Positions 8,386 through 17,443 are shown, counted from the first letter of the stretch. The stretch: 23,988 nt of DNA from JBJEQG01 sp051881635 (GCA_051881635.1 JBJEQG010000034.1:1-23988), one strand, 5' to 3'. Made by a program: numbers and translations. Notes: generated by a model not told the origin, from the letters alone.

Positions 8386-11300
8386 GTGGAATTATATGTA
8401 CAACTTTATATTCGTAAAATTGTTAATACAATTATCAATAATCTGGAACAAAATCGCAGCACCATGCTTTTCGTCAAACATTATAATAACCTAAATGTTC
8501 CGTTTGAGGAAATCGAAAATTCGGTTTCGGAAAGTCAGGCGGATATTGTTTTGCTTTATCACGAATTTTCCACAGGCAGCATACAGGAAGCATACGCTCC
8601 ATTTTTGAGCTGGATTAGGGAAATTTATCAGAAGTATTATGCCGACATCGTATCCGTTGACGATTTTATTATTCAATCAAATGTCTATTTCTCGTACCGT
8701 TCCGTATTTAAATCCTATATTGAAACAGGTATCTGTTCCCGTGATGAAGATATGATTCTTGTGGAAAGAGAATATGAACAACAGATGTTTCTCAATTCCA
8801 TGTGCAATATCTTTGAGTATATCTCCAAAGAACATACATTGTTTTTGGTGCTTAATAAACTGCATTTTTCGGAGCAGTCCACGCTTGTACTCCTGCATAA
8901 AATTTTGAAACGCCGAATGGAAAATATTTCTATTCTGGCAAACTATAATGAGGCTTATGCCGTACCGGTTTATGCCCGTGATTACTGGATTAAACTGATT
9001 AACGAGGCGGAAATACAGAATGTGCTTTTGGATTGGAATATCCAAAGCACACAACAGGACAATGCTACGGACAACAGTACCTTTGAAACGACAAAAAGAA
9101 GTCTGGAACGGCATTTGGTGGAAATTAACAATATGGTCATGACAACGGCGTTTGACCAGGCTTTGTATTATTTGGATATTATATACCATAAAATTATCAC
9201 CGAGAAGAATATTTCCCAAAAAAATCTGGTTGAATTTTATGAACTGTATATTTATGCCTCAGCACAAAATGAACAGACAACAACGGCTCTGATGATGTGT
9301 GAACGGCTGAAAACGGTTATCCAAGATGGCTCACCCTATGAACACTTTGAGTATTACTATTTGCTGTGCATGGTACAGGCTTATGCGGGACAGTATCCGC
9401 TGGCGGAGAAAAATATTCTTAAACTCCACAAGTGGGCGGAACGGACAAACTCACAGGACTGTATGTTTAATGCGAAACTTATTGAACTGATAGTCGAAAT
9501 GAAAGGCTTTAAGAGCATACTCAGGTGGGACTGCTGTCTGAAAGAGGAAGAATATATTGACTTTCTCAAAGAGGCTGAAAAGAGAGGCTATTATAATCAT
9601 TTGGCATATATCTATATTTTCGGTTACTGTAACGAAAGAAAATATTACAGCGACCAAAAGGACGAATACGAAGAACCGGTTGCTTTTCTGAAAGGTATTG
9701 AATTTGCAAAGAAGTTGAATAACAATCATCTTTTGTTTGTCGCATGGCAGAAAAATGTCCTTATGGCTCAGGGTTACGGATATTATTCTTCCGTTGATTA
9801 TTACTATAAAAAATGTCTGGAAATCGTTGAGAATGATAATAACCCCTCGCAGGAGGCGGCAATTTATAATGGTTTGGGCTACAACCGTATTGTCAGCGAG
9901 CAAACTCAGCAGGCAGATGAATACTTCAACAAGGCATTGAAAATATATATGCAGTGCAAGGATAATTATTATATTGCCGAAACCTTATATAACAAAGCAA
10001 CTAATGCAATTTTGGCGGAAGAATACGAGGACGCATACGATTTGTTGCTTTTGGTTTTGAAAATCCTGAAAGCAATCAAGATGAACCGCATGAGGATTTG
10101 CAATTTATCGAAAATTTACGGCTTTTTGGTGCTTTGCAGCTATCGTATGGGTATCAGCTACAATGCGAATTTTTATCTTAACCAAATGGAGCGTATGCTG
10201 CGTCATATTTTAAAGCCGGACGGAGAGCCGAACTATTTTCTCTGGGACGATGATATGTTCCTGTATTATTTTACAAGCGGACTTGTTGCAAAAGCTGATG
10301 ATATTGAGCTGGCACAGTATTATTTTGACAGAGCCAGATTTCACATGAACCGCTCGGACGGCTTTTTATTCCTGTCTTATCCGCAGTTTGCCGTTGAGCA
10401 AGCGGAACTTTACAAACTTCAAAACAGAAATGAAGAAGCAAAAAAAGTTTTGGAGGATTGTATTGACTATTGTTCCAAATACGGTTATAAAAAGAAAGAA
10501 GAAACCCTTTTTGCACATCTGTATCAGAAAAAAGTGATACATAAGCGAATCTATTTGGGTATATCTATCGAAACCCGTCACCAAATTGAAAATCTTTACA
10601 GAATACAGTCTATGGAAATTGAGCTGGCGGATAAAAACAAGGGCTTAAAATTTCTTGTTACATGGCAAGAGGCTCTTAATCGTGATAATGTCCAAATGGA
10701 AACCTTTATTGAGAACGCCATGTCCATTATTCAGAACAACTATAATGTTGACCGTATTCTGTATGTCGATATACAGGACGGTGTGCCTGAGGTTCTGTAC
10801 AAAACTCCGGATTTGGATATTGACGATGAGAGCATACAAAATCTGAACAGATATTTCAGCGTACACCATAAAGAGTTTGTCGTGTCCCGTTTTGAACGGA
10901 GCTTTTTTGACAATGCGAAATTGATTTCTTTGTTTGGACTGAACAAGGTTTTATCAATGGCGTGTGTACCTATGGTTTCAAATGATAAATTGTGCGGTTA
11001 TATGATTGGTCTGAGCAGTCTGCACGATAACATGACGGGGGATATTAAATTCCTCAGCACCGATGATTTGACCATTTTCAAATTTGCCCTCAAACAACTG
11101 TCCGATGCACTCTACCGTTTGAGAACACGCATTAAAATCAATGACATGAACCGCAAACTCCAAAAGAGTGCTGTTACGGATTTCCTGACAGGTCTTTTGA
11201 ACCGCAACGGTTTTAATAAAAAGGTTATGGACCATGAACGGGAAAAACAGCAGAAAAATTTGCCCGATATACCTTTTGTTGTGCTTTATATGGATTTGGA

Positions 11301-11712
11301 CAACTTTAAATACTGTAACGATACCTTTGGACATGATGTCGGTGATATTATCCTCAAAGAGTTTTCAAAACTGTTCGAGGAAGTTTCAGGCGAAAGCGGT
11401 TATTGTGTGCGTTACGGCGGCGATGAATTTATAATTGTTTTGCCCGGAAAAACAAAAGAGGACGGTGTTGAAACCGCAAAACGGATTTATCAAATTATCG
11501 AGGAAAGAAACCATTTCATTCCGAGCATGGAAAAGTATATGCATACCACGATAGATGTTCCCGATGAGAGCAAGGTATCATGTTCCATTGGTATTGCTGA
11601 CGGTGAGGTTTACGATATTGCCCACATGACTTTAACTCTGAAACACGCCGATACCATACTTTATTCCATTAAGAAAACAAGCAAACGCAATTACAAAGTT
11701 TATGAGGAATAA
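8386..11712 (+). CDS. Degenerate ATPase-like / TPR / GAF-like / GGDEF signalling protein (putative diguanylate cyclase)
   Basis: The protein has 1108 residues and no membrane segment. Residues 1-215 resemble a STAND/AAA_16-type ATPase: YAPFLSWIREI, then LFLVLNKLHFSEQSTLVLLH (about 152-171) where active relatives have a Walker B such as LVLDDLHW. No P-loop is present, and an in-frame stop at 8368-8370 rules out a longer N-terminus. Residues about 230-730 are TPR-like (EAAIYNGLGYNRIV, DEYFNKALKIY). Residues about 750-910 look like a GAF domain, followed by GGDEF (about 930-1105) with DFLTGLLNRNGF, DLDNFKYCNDTFGHD and an intact RYGGDEF (GGDEF 1011-1015). No RxxD inhibitory site precedes GGDEF. 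The family makes cyclic di-GMP from two GTP; activity is inferred from the intact signature. GTG start, GGGGG seven nt upstream. The gene is monocistronic between a good promoter and terminator. It probably integrates protein and small-ligand inputs to control c-di-GMP; the ligands are unknown. Confidence 0.9.
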   Translation: MELYVQLYIRKIVNTIINNLEQNRSTMLFVKHYNNLNVPFEEIENSVSESQADIVLLYHEFSTGSIQEAYAPFLSWIREIYQKYYADIVSVDDFIIQSNVYFSYRSVFKSYIETGICSRDEDMILVEREYEQQMFLNSMCNIFEYISKEHTLFLVLNKLHFSEQSTLVLLHKILKRRMENISILANYNEAYAVPVYARDYWIKLINEAEIQNVLLDWNIQSTQQDNATDNSTFETTKRSLERHLVEINNMVMTTAFDQALYYLDIIYHKIITEKNISQKNLVEFYELYIYASAQNEQTTTALMMCERLKTVIQDGSPYEHFEYYYLLCMVQAYAGQYPLAEKNILKLHKWAERTNSQDCMFNAKLIELIVEMKGFKSILRWDCCLKEEEYIDFLKEAEKRGYYNHLAYIYIFGYCNERKYYSDQKDEYEEPVAFLKGIEFAKKLNNNHLLFVAWQKNVLMAQGYGYYSSVDYYYKKCLEIVENDNNPSQEAAIYNGLGYNRIVSEQTQQADEYFNKALKIYMQCKDNYYIAETLYNKATNAILAEEYEDAYDLLLLVLKILKAIKMNRMRICNLSKIYGFLVLCSYRMGISYNANFYLNQMERMLRHILKPDGEPNYFLWDDDMFLYYFTSGLVAKADDIELAQYYFDRARFHMNRSDGFLFLSYPQFAVEQAELYKLQNRNEEAKKVLEDCIDYCSKYGYKKKEETLFAHLYQKKVIHKRIYLGISIETRHQIENLYRIQSMEIELADKNKGLKFLVTWQEALNRDNVQMETFIENAMSIIQNNYNVDRILYVDIQDGVPEVLYKTPDLDIDDESIQNLNRYFSVHHKEFVVSRFERSFFDNAKLISLFGLNKVLSMACVPMVSNDKLCGYMIGLSSLHDNMTGDIKFLSTDDLTIFKFALKQLSDALYRLRTRIKINDMNRKLQKSAVTDFLTGLLNRNGFNKKVMDHEREKQQKNLPDIPFVVLYMDLDNFKYCNDTFGHDVGDIILKEFSKLFEEVSGESGYCVRYGGDEFIIVLPGKTKEDGVETAKRIYQIIEERNHFIPSMEKYMHTTIDVPDESKVSCSIGIADGEVYDIAHMTLTLKHADTILYSIKKTSKRNYKVYEE

Positions 11713-11721
11713 CCCAAAAAT

Positions 11722-11762
11722 AAAGAGGAGGAAAGCCTGTAAAAAGGTTTTCCTCCTTTTTT
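11722..11762 (+). terminator. Rho-independent terminator of the GGDEF gene
   Basis: A 13-bp stem (11726-11738 with 11745-11757, one G-U pair) has a 6-nt loop and is followed by TTTTTT. It begins 10 nt after the stop codon. Confidence 0.92.
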
Positions 11763-11813
11763 GTTTCGTGAATTATCGAACCGTTCAAAAAATCATTATT
11801 TTTTTGAGTTGAT

Positions 11814-11846
11814 TTAAGGATTATTTAATAATTGTTAAGATATAAT
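11814..11846 (+). promoter_or_regulatory. Candidate regulated promoter of the FtsX-type ABC operon
   Basis: A perfect TATAAT (11841-11846) has no good -35 box at 16-18 nt. Instead, TTAAG occurs twice (11814-11818 and 11835-11839), 21 bp apart, over the region where a -35 would sit. This is the look of an activator-dependent promoter with direct half-sites, as OmpR-family regulators use. The OmpR-type regulator gene downstream is an obvious candidate, but the link is inference. Confidence 0.4.
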
Positions 11847-11875
11847 GATGACATCAAAGAACGGAGGTAAAAAAT

Positions 11876-14245
11876 ATGTATCGGAACATCTTGAAAAAGG
11901 ACTTAAAACGCAAAAAAACCATGAATGTCATTTTGCTGATATTCATTATTTTGGCGGTGATGTTTGTTTCGTCAAGTGCCAACAACCTTATGGCGGTTAC
12001 AACGGCTTTGAACAGCTATTTTGACAAAGCGGGCGTTCCCGATTATCTGATTGTTACAAGGGGTACGGCAGAAAGCAGTCAAAACATGGAGGAAAACATC
12101 AAAGGTTTGGACTATGTGTCCGAATGTAAAAGCGAAAAATGCTATTATGCAGGCAGTGACGCATTAGAGTATAAGGGCATAAAAAGAGAAGTGGGCGACC
12201 AAAGTCTTATCTGTACGCTTGACGGCTCTCCTACAAAATATTTTGACGGCAATAACAACGAAATTACGGAAATCAATGAAGGTGAAATTTATCTGAAAAA
12301 AAGTTTTCTTTCGGATTTTGGTATTTCAGTCGGAGATAAAGTCAGCATTACCCTTGCTGATGTCAAGGTGGAATTTACGGTCAGGGGTACAATTAAAGAT
12401 GCTGTTTTCGGTTCGCCTTTAATGGGTTCTCCAAGATTTATTTTGAGTAAAGCCGATTTTGATAAATTTACCGCCTTTGAACAAATAGAAAATTATGAGG
12501 GTGCGTTAATTTATGTTAGTACGACTGACACCGCCGCATTGGCACAGGCAACGGTCGATTATTCAACAATTCTGTTCCCCTGTGCAAGGTCGCTTTTGCA
12601 GATAACATACATATATGATATGATTATGGCAGGCATATTGCTTATTGTCAGTACCTTTTTAATCATAATTGCCTTTGTTATCCTTCGTTTTACCATTACA
12701 TTTACATTGAGCGAGGAACTTCGTGAAATCGGTATCATGAAAGCTATCGGCATTAAAAACATAAAAATTCGTGGACTTTATATGGCAAAATATTTTGTCA
12801 TGTCGGTTGTCGGCGGTGTTATCGGTTTTGTCTGTGGTATTCCGTTTGGAAATATGCTCCTTAAACAGGTTTCCGAAAATATCGTTATCGGAAGTGAGAG
12901 CGGCATTTTAATCAATATTGCAGCGTCCGTTTTGGTGCTTTTGATTATCATGGGATTTTGTTACGGCTGTACCAAAAAAGTTAAAAAAGTCACTCCGATT
13001 GACGCTATACGCAGTGGTCAAACAGGTGAACGCTATAAGAAAAAAGGCATTATGCACCTCTCCAAAAGCCGACTCCGTCCTGTTCCGTTTATGGCGATTA
13101 ACGATATTTTCAGCGGATTGAAACGCTTTTTAATCGTCATGGTAACTTTTGCAATCAGTATTCTGCTTGTTACCGTCATTCTGAATACAATGAGTACACT
13201 GCAAAGCGGAAAATTAGTTTCATGGCTCGGTATGCGGCCAAGTGATGTTTATGTTGGAAATTCCACCGAAAACGAAAAGTATATAAAAACGGACGGCCAC
13301 GACAAAATTAAAGCCTATCTTTCGGAAATGGAACAAAAACTTTCCGATAACGGCATTGAGGCAAAATGTGCCGTAGAGGGTCTTTTTAACTTTGCAATAG
13401 CAAAGGGCGATAAAAGCTATAAATCTTTGGCTTTTCAGGGAACAGGCACAACAACCGATGAATATACCTATATGAGCGGCACAGCTCCGCAAAATATCAA
13501 TGAGGTTGCCCTTACTTATATTGTTGCCGACAATATCGGAGCGGAAATTGGCGATACAGTCCAAATAACAACCAATGAGGGAACAAAGGACTATATTGTA
13601 ACAGCCATTTTTCAATCAATGAACAAAATGGGCGAAGGTATCCGTTTTCATCAGAATGTTAAACTCGATTATTCACAAGCGGTGGGATTTTTCGCCTATC
13701 AAATCAGCTACACCGATAATCCAACAGACACACAAATAGCAGAACGCTTTGAAACAATACAAAAACTTTATCCCGAATTTGAAATTTATACGGGCGGTGA
13801 ATATGTTGACAAAACAATCAGCGGTGTCGCAGGCTATATGAGCAGTGTTGTTTATCTGGTGTTGCTTGTTGTTATCATTATCAATGTGCTTGTGGCAGTG
13901 CTTATGGAAAAATCATTCTTTATCAGGGAAAAGTCAGAAATTGCCATGCTTAAAGCGATTGGCTTTACAAACAGGTCAATTATCATTCGCCAGACTTTGA
14001 GAATGTCAATCGTCATGCTTGCGGCAACGGTTCTTGCAATCCTGATTTCCCAGCCGGTCGGACAGCTTGCCGTCGGCGGTATTTTCAGAATGATGGGTGC
14101 ATACTCTATCGTTTTTGACGCAAATATTCTCCTTAATTATGTCATTTGTCCGTTGGTTGTCCTTGCCTGTACAATTATTGCGGTTGTTATCGTCAATCAA
14201 CAGGTACGCAGTGTATCCACTTCGGAAGTCAATAGCATTGAATAA
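11876..14245 (+). CDS. FtsX/MacB-type ABC transporter permease with two FtsX domains
   Basis: This 789-residue membrane protein has one N-terminal helix (about 17-36), a large outer domain (about 40-240), three helices (about 245-272, 300-322, 342-362), a fifth helix (about 418-440), a second outer domain (about 445-655) and three C-terminal helices (about 658-680, 708-730, 750-773). Two cytoplasmic coupling segments stand out, EELREIGIMKAIG and REKSEIAMLKAIGF, each after the first helix of an FtsX core. This duplicated FtsX layout is used for mechanical-type export of lipoproteins, peptides or antibiotics, or for envelope signalling, rather than nutrient import. The SD GGAGGT lies 7 nt before the ATG. 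The ATPase gene follows after 30 nt. A two-component system downstream suggests an envelope-stress or antimicrobial-peptide resistance role, but the kinase is not of the short intramembrane BceS type. The substrate cannot be named. Confidence 0.9.
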   Translation: MYRNILKKDLKRKKTMNVILLIFIILAVMFVSSSANNLMAVTTALNSYFDKAGVPDYLIVTRGTAESSQNMEENIKGLDYVSECKSEKCYYAGSDALEYKGIKREVGDQSLICTLDGSPTKYFDGNNNEITEINEGEIYLKKSFLSDFGISVGDKVSITLADVKVEFTVRGTIKDAVFGSPLMGSPRFILSKADFDKFTAFEQIENYEGALIYVSTTDTAALAQATVDYSTILFPCARSLLQITYIYDMIMAGILLIVSTFLIIIAFVILRFTITFTLSEELREIGIMKAIGIKNIKIRGLYMAKYFVMSVVGGVIGFVCGIPFGNMLLKQVSENIVIGSESGILINIAASVLVLLIIMGFCYGCTKKVKKVTPIDAIRSGQTGERYKKKGIMHLSKSRLRPVPFMAINDIFSGLKRFLIVMVTFAISILLVTVILNTMSTLQSGKLVSWLGMRPSDVYVGNSTENEKYIKTDGHDKIKAYLSEMEQKLSDNGIEAKCAVEGLFNFAIAKGDKSYKSLAFQGTGTTTDEYTYMSGTAPQNINEVALTYIVADNIGAEIGDTVQITTNEGTKDYIVTAIFQSMNKMGEGIRFHQNVKLDYSQAVGFFAYQISYTDNPTDTQIAERFETIQKLYPEFEIYTGGEYVDKTISGVAGYMSSVVYLVLLVVIIINVLVAVLMEKSFFIREKSEIAMLKAIGFTNRSIIIRQTLRMSIVMLAATVLAILISQPVGQLAVGGIFRMMGAYSIVFDANILLNYVICPLVVLACTIIAVVIVNQQVRSVSTSEVNSIE

Positions 14246-14275
14246 AAAAATTAAAGTGAAAGGTCGGTCGTTTTT

Positions 14276-15043
14276 ATGGATAAAATTCTTGAAGTCAAAG
14301 ATTTGTGCAAAACATATATCATTAACAAGCGTCAAAACAATGTTCTGAGGAATGTCAATTTCTCAGTCGAGGCAGGGGAAATGGTTGCCGTTATGGGACC
14401 GTCGGGTTCGGGCAAATCAACTTTGCTCTATTCCGTTTCAGGCATGGACAAGGCAACCGCAGGGGAAATCAAATTTGACGGCAAAGATATTGCCAAACTT
14501 TCGGCAACGGAACTTTCCGAAATCCGTCTGAATAAAATGGGATTTATCTTCCAACAGATGTATATGCTCAAAAATCTGACGGTTTTGGACAATATCATTC
14601 TGCCCGCTTGCCAATCCAAGTCCAACACCACAACACGCAAGGAAAAAATCGCCTATGGCGAAACGCTCATGCGAAAACTCGGCATTATAGAGATTGCTGA
14701 CAATGACATCAATGAGGTTTCGGGCGGACAACTTCAACGGGCGTGTATTTGCCGCAGCATGATTAACCGTCCGAAGATGATTTTTGCCGATGAACCGACA
14801 GGAGCGTTAAACCGCACAAGTTCTGAGGAAGTTATGCAGGAATTAAAGAAAATCAATGATGAAGGCACAACGATTATGTTGGTTACGCACGATGTCAAGG
14901 TTGCCGCCAAATGCACAAGGGTTCTGTACATAGTTGACGGCGACATCAAAGGAGAGTATAATTTAGGCAGATACACTGACGAAACCGCCCTTCGTGACAG
15001 GGAACGCCGCCTTAACAATTATCTTATGGAACTCGGCTGGTAA
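14276..15043 (+). CDS. ABC transporter ATP-binding protein (MacB/LolD/BceA family)
   Basis: The 255-residue cytoplasmic ATPase powers the preceding FtsX-type permease. Walker A GPSGSGKST (41-49), Q-loop Q93 (FIFQQMYML), signature VSGGQLQRA (148-156), Walker B MIFADEPTGALN (168-179, E173) and H-loop H205 (THD) are all intact. The MGPSGSGKSTLL and DEPTGALN context is typical of the MacB/LolD group. After residue 215 there is a longer basic tail ending in NNYLMELGW, beyond the core domain, that could contact the permease. A weak GAAAGG is 12 nt upstream of the ATG. The reading frames of permease and ATPase are 30 nt apart with no terminator, so they form one transcription unit. A hairpin about 108 nt downstream probably ends it. 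Confidence 0.95.
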   Translation: MDKILEVKDLCKTYIINKRQNNVLRNVNFSVEAGEMVAVMGPSGSGKSTLLYSVSGMDKATAGEIKFDGKDIAKLSATELSEIRLNKMGFIFQQMYMLKNLTVLDNIILPACQSKSNTTTRKEKIAYGETLMRKLGIIEIADNDINEVSGGQLQRACICRSMINRPKMIFADEPTGALNRTSSEEVMQELKKINDEGTTIMLVTHDVKVAAKCTRVLYIVDGDIKGEYNLGRYTDETALRDRERRLNNYLMELGW

Positions 15044-15123
15044 AACTGTGAGAGGATAAAAGTAAAATCTTTAAAGTTGACAATAGTGCATAGATCGTCA
15101 TTTTACCGATATTGTTCGTATGT

Positions 15124-15151
15124 TTGACATAAAATTATAGAAAATTCTTAT
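15124..15151 (+). promoter_or_regulatory. Weak candidate promoter before the small membrane protein
   Basis: A consensus TTGACA (15124-15129) is followed after 16 nt by TCTTAT (15146-15151), which matches only four of six -10 positions. Transcripts from it would start inside the left arm of the hairpin at 15152-15189 and so would escape that hairpin. Confidence 0.3.
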
Positions 15152-15196
15152 CTGTCAGAAAAGCAAAAACCTGATTGCTTTTCTGACAGTCTTTTA
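15152..15196 (+). terminator. Hairpin terminator after the ABC transporter genes
   Basis: A perfect 15-bp stem (15152-15166 with 15175-15189) has an 8-nt loop and is followed by TCTTTT. The T tract is imperfect, so partial read-through into the small membrane protein and the two-component genes is plausible. Confidence 0.75.
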
Positions 15197-15213
15197 TAAA
15201 TTTGAGGTGGAAA

Positions 15214-15468
15214 ATGGGTTGTTTGTTTGAATTTTTGATGGAATTGATTGGTATATTTTCTGTGAATGAAAACAAAAAAATGCCTTTATTTGTAAGAATA
15301 ATATTGGCATTTGTATTGTTTGTTCTCTGTATCGGAACAGTCATTTTTACTATATTTGTAATAATAAACTCTGAGGACCTTTCCATGAAATATTTGCTTA
15401 TTGCAGTTGCCGTTTTCTGGATTATATTCTTAATTGTCTTGATAATTAAATTGATTTTCAATAAGTAA
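15214..15468 (+). CDS. Small two-helix membrane protein, function unknown
   Basis: This 84-residue protein has a short N-terminal segment (MGCLFEFLMELIG), a polar break (NENKKMP), and two strongly hydrophobic helices (about residues 25-51 and 59-82), ending in a basic tail. The ATG at 15214 is chosen because GAGGTGG (15204-15210) lies just before it; the in-frame TTG at 15202 would put that site inside the coding region. It lies between the ABC transporter and the two-component genes on the same strand, so it could be an accessory membrane subunit or a regulator of either. I do not recognise the family. The similar AT content and the SD argue for a real gene rather than a chance frame. Confidence 0.7.
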   Translation: MGCLFEFLMELIGIFSVNENKKMPLFVRIILAFVLFVLCIGTVIFTIFVIINSEDLSMKYLLIAVAVFWIIFLIVLIIKLIFNK

Positions 15469-15483
15469 TATGTTTCTATGATA

Positions 15484-15489
15484 TATAAT
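15484..15489 (+). promoter_or_regulatory. Possible -10 box before the response regulator gene
   Basis: A perfect TATAAT lies 41 nt before the ATG at 15530, but no -35 box is visible at 16-18 nt. It may be an activator-dependent or minor promoter, or chance in AT-rich DNA. Confidence 0.25.
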
Positions 15490-15529
15490 GGAAATATGTT
15501 GTTGAATAAATTGAAGGGCGTGTATTACA

Positions 15530-16192
15530 ATGGTTGATATTCTTGTTGTGGAGGACCATGCGGAAATGGGGGAATTGCTGTGCGATTTTCTGAAAAATGA
15601 GGGTTATACGGTTCAACTCTGTGAGGACGGCGAAAAGGCAATCCGTTATTTTGAAGAAAACGGGGCGAGATTGGTTGTTCTTGATATTATGTTGCCCAAA
15701 ATGGACGGTTTTGCGGTTTGTCAAAAAATCCGTACGGGCAGTAATGCCCCGATTATCATGGTGAGTGCCAAAACCGAAAAAGACGATAAACTCAACGGTC
15801 TTATTCTCGGAGCTGATGACTATATCGAAAAACCATACGATATTGATATTCTTTTGGCGAAAATTAAAGGCATTTTCCGCCGTCATTATCAAAGTGATAC
15901 TTTGATTGACGGCAATATCCGCATAGATAAATCCGCCCATATCGTTTATAAAGACAATCAGCCGTTGCCGATGACACAAAAGGAATTTGAATTGATTTTG
16001 CTCCTTATGGAAAATAAAGGCAAAGTTCTCAATAAAAATATGATTTTCAATACAATTTGGGGATTTGACAGTTTCAGTGAACCGCAAACGCTGACGGTAC
16101 ATATTAAAAGTTTGCGTTCCAAAATTGAGGATAACCCCAAACAGCCAAAAAAAATTATGACGGTATGGGGTGTTGGTTACCGCTATGAATAG
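15530..16192 (+). CDS. OmpR/PhoB-family response regulator (ABC-linked two-component system)
   Basis: The 220-residue protein has a receiver domain (about 1-115) with the acidic pair E8-D9, phospho-acceptor D52 (VVLDIMLPKMDG), S79 and K101 (YIEKPYD). The C-terminal winged helix (about 125-220) ends TVWGVGYRYE, as in the OmpR class. It is a DNA-binding transcription factor activated by phosphorylation, and the kinase encoded just downstream is its partner. The kinase ATG overlaps the last 8 nt of this gene, which suggests coupled translation. A modest SD GAAGGG lies 11 nt before the ATG. The ABC transporter upstream is the natural target, and the TTAAG repeats at its promoter are a candidate site; this is inference. 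Confidence 0.95.
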   Translation: MVDILVVEDHAEMGELLCDFLKNEGYTVQLCEDGEKAIRYFEENGARLVVLDIMLPKMDGFAVCQKIRTGSNAPIIMVSAKTEKDDKLNGLILGADDYIEKPYDIDILLAKIKGIFRRHYQSDTLIDGNIRIDKSAHIVYKDNQPLPMTQKEFELILLLMENKGKVLNKNMIFNTIWGFDSFSEPQTLTVHIKSLRSKIEDNPKQPKKIMTVWGVGYRYE

Positions 16193-17426
16193 CATAAAAA
16201 AATTATGGATAGCGGTTATCGTTCTCATAGCGGTGCTGTTTGCGGTGGCAAATATAACTGTAACCATGCTTTTTTCAAATCATACAAGCGATAAAGCCTA
16301 TCGGGTAGAGGTCAACCGTATTTCCCTGCTCTTGGAAAAAAACGAACCGATTGATTTGTCCGATTATGAATATATTACGCATATCGAAAAACAAACGGAC
16401 GAAAACAAAGCCGATTTCTATAAAAGTGATAACAGCTATGTTATTGCTTCGGTCGGCAATGACCTGTATCGTCTGGAATATACACTTCAAACGGAAAGCA
16501 CCACAAAAATTTTTGTGCTTGTCAATGTTCTTTTGGGTGTGGTCAGTTTGTTTGCGGTCGGTCTTTTGCTGTGGGTGTCGGTGCGGATTTTAAAGCCGTT
16601 TCAACGCCTGAGAGATGTGCCGTATGAACTTTCCAAAGGCAATTTAACCGTTCCGCTGAGCGAAAATAAAAACCGTTATTTCGGAAAATTCACTTGGGGT
16701 TTGGATATGCTGAGAGTGTATATTGAGAAACAAAAGCAAATTGCCCTAAAAGAACAAAGGGACAAAAAAACGCTTGTTTTGTCGCTGTCGCATGATATAA
16801 AAACACCGTTGAGCGTTATTGAATTATACGCCAAAGCGTTGGAACGCAATCTTTATAAAGATGAAAACAAACAAAAGGAAGTTGCCGCCCATATTGTCGA
16901 TAACTGTAATGAAATCAAAAAATATGTTTCGGAGATTGTTTCCGCCTCTTTTGAGGAAGCTGTGGAGATTGAGGTTTCCGAAGGAATGTTTTATCTTTCG
17001 GAATTGGTGGAAGGGATTTCAACATTTTATGCCGAAAAGTTGAAACTTCTCAAAACGGAATTTACGGTCGGGAACTATGCGAATGTTCTGCTTAACGGCG
17101 ATAAGGAACGCAGTATCGAGGCGGTGCAGAATATTATTGAAAACGCCATAAAATACGGTGACGGCAAAAAAATAGCCGTTTCCTTTTTGGAGGAAGACGG
17201 CTGTATTTTGGTTACGGTTATAAACAGCGGTTGTACACTGAGTGAGAATGAATTGCCCCATGTTTTTGAAAGTTTTTGGCGTGGTTCAAATGTCGGTACT
17301 CATGGGGGTAACGGTTTGGGATTGTATATTTGCCGACAGATTGCACGAAAACAGGGCGGTGACCTGTTCGCAGAAATTCTCCCCGATAATCAATTCTCCA
17401 TGACCTTTGTTATCCCCAAATCCTAA
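16185..17426 (+). CDS. Sensor histidine kinase (ABC-linked two-component system)
   Basis: A 413-residue membrane kinase. It has helix 1 (about 7-30), an outer domain of about 80 residues, helix 2 (about 109-134), a HAMP-like linker, a dimerisation helix with LSHDIKTPLS (phospho-acceptor H203) and an ATPase domain with N-box NIIENAIKYG (N320) and G2 box GNGLGLYIC (375-383). The first glycine box reads INSGCT in place of the usual DxGxG. This variant also occurs in a subgroup of Firmicutes kinases, to my knowledge, so it does not prove inactivity. ATG 16185 overlaps the regulator stop (ATGAATAG) and is preferred over the in-frame GTG at 16170. The outer domain shows this is not an intramembrane BceS-type sensor. 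No terminator is visible in the 17 nt before the converging rubrerythrin-like gene. The signal is unknown. Confidence 0.93.
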   Translation: MNSIKKLWIAVIVLIAVLFAVANITVTMLFSNHTSDKAYRVEVNRISLLLEKNEPIDLSDYEYITHIEKQTDENKADFYKSDNSYVIASVGNDLYRLEYTLQTESTTKIFVLVNVLLGVVSLFAVGLLLWVSVRILKPFQRLRDVPYELSKGNLTVPLSENKNRYFGKFTWGLDMLRVYIEKQKQIALKEQRDKKTLVLSLSHDIKTPLSVIELYAKALERNLYKDENKQKEVAAHIVDNCNEIKKYVSEIVSASFEEAVEIEVSEGMFYLSELVEGISTFYAEKLKLLKTEFTVGNYANVLLNGDKERSIEAVQNIIENAIKYGDGKKIAVSFLEEDGCILVTVINSGCTLSENELPHVFESFWRGSNVGTHGGNGLGLYICRQIARKQGGDLFAEILPDNQFSMTFVIPKS

Positions 17427-17443
17427 TTGCAAAAGTCCCCAAC

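Noticed and set aside
15077..15118. TTGACA at 15077-15082 and short inverted repeat ACAATA/TATTGT after the ABC ATPase gene
   Set aside because: No -10 box at 16-18 nt, and a 6-bp AT-rich inverted repeat over about 36 nt is expected by chance.
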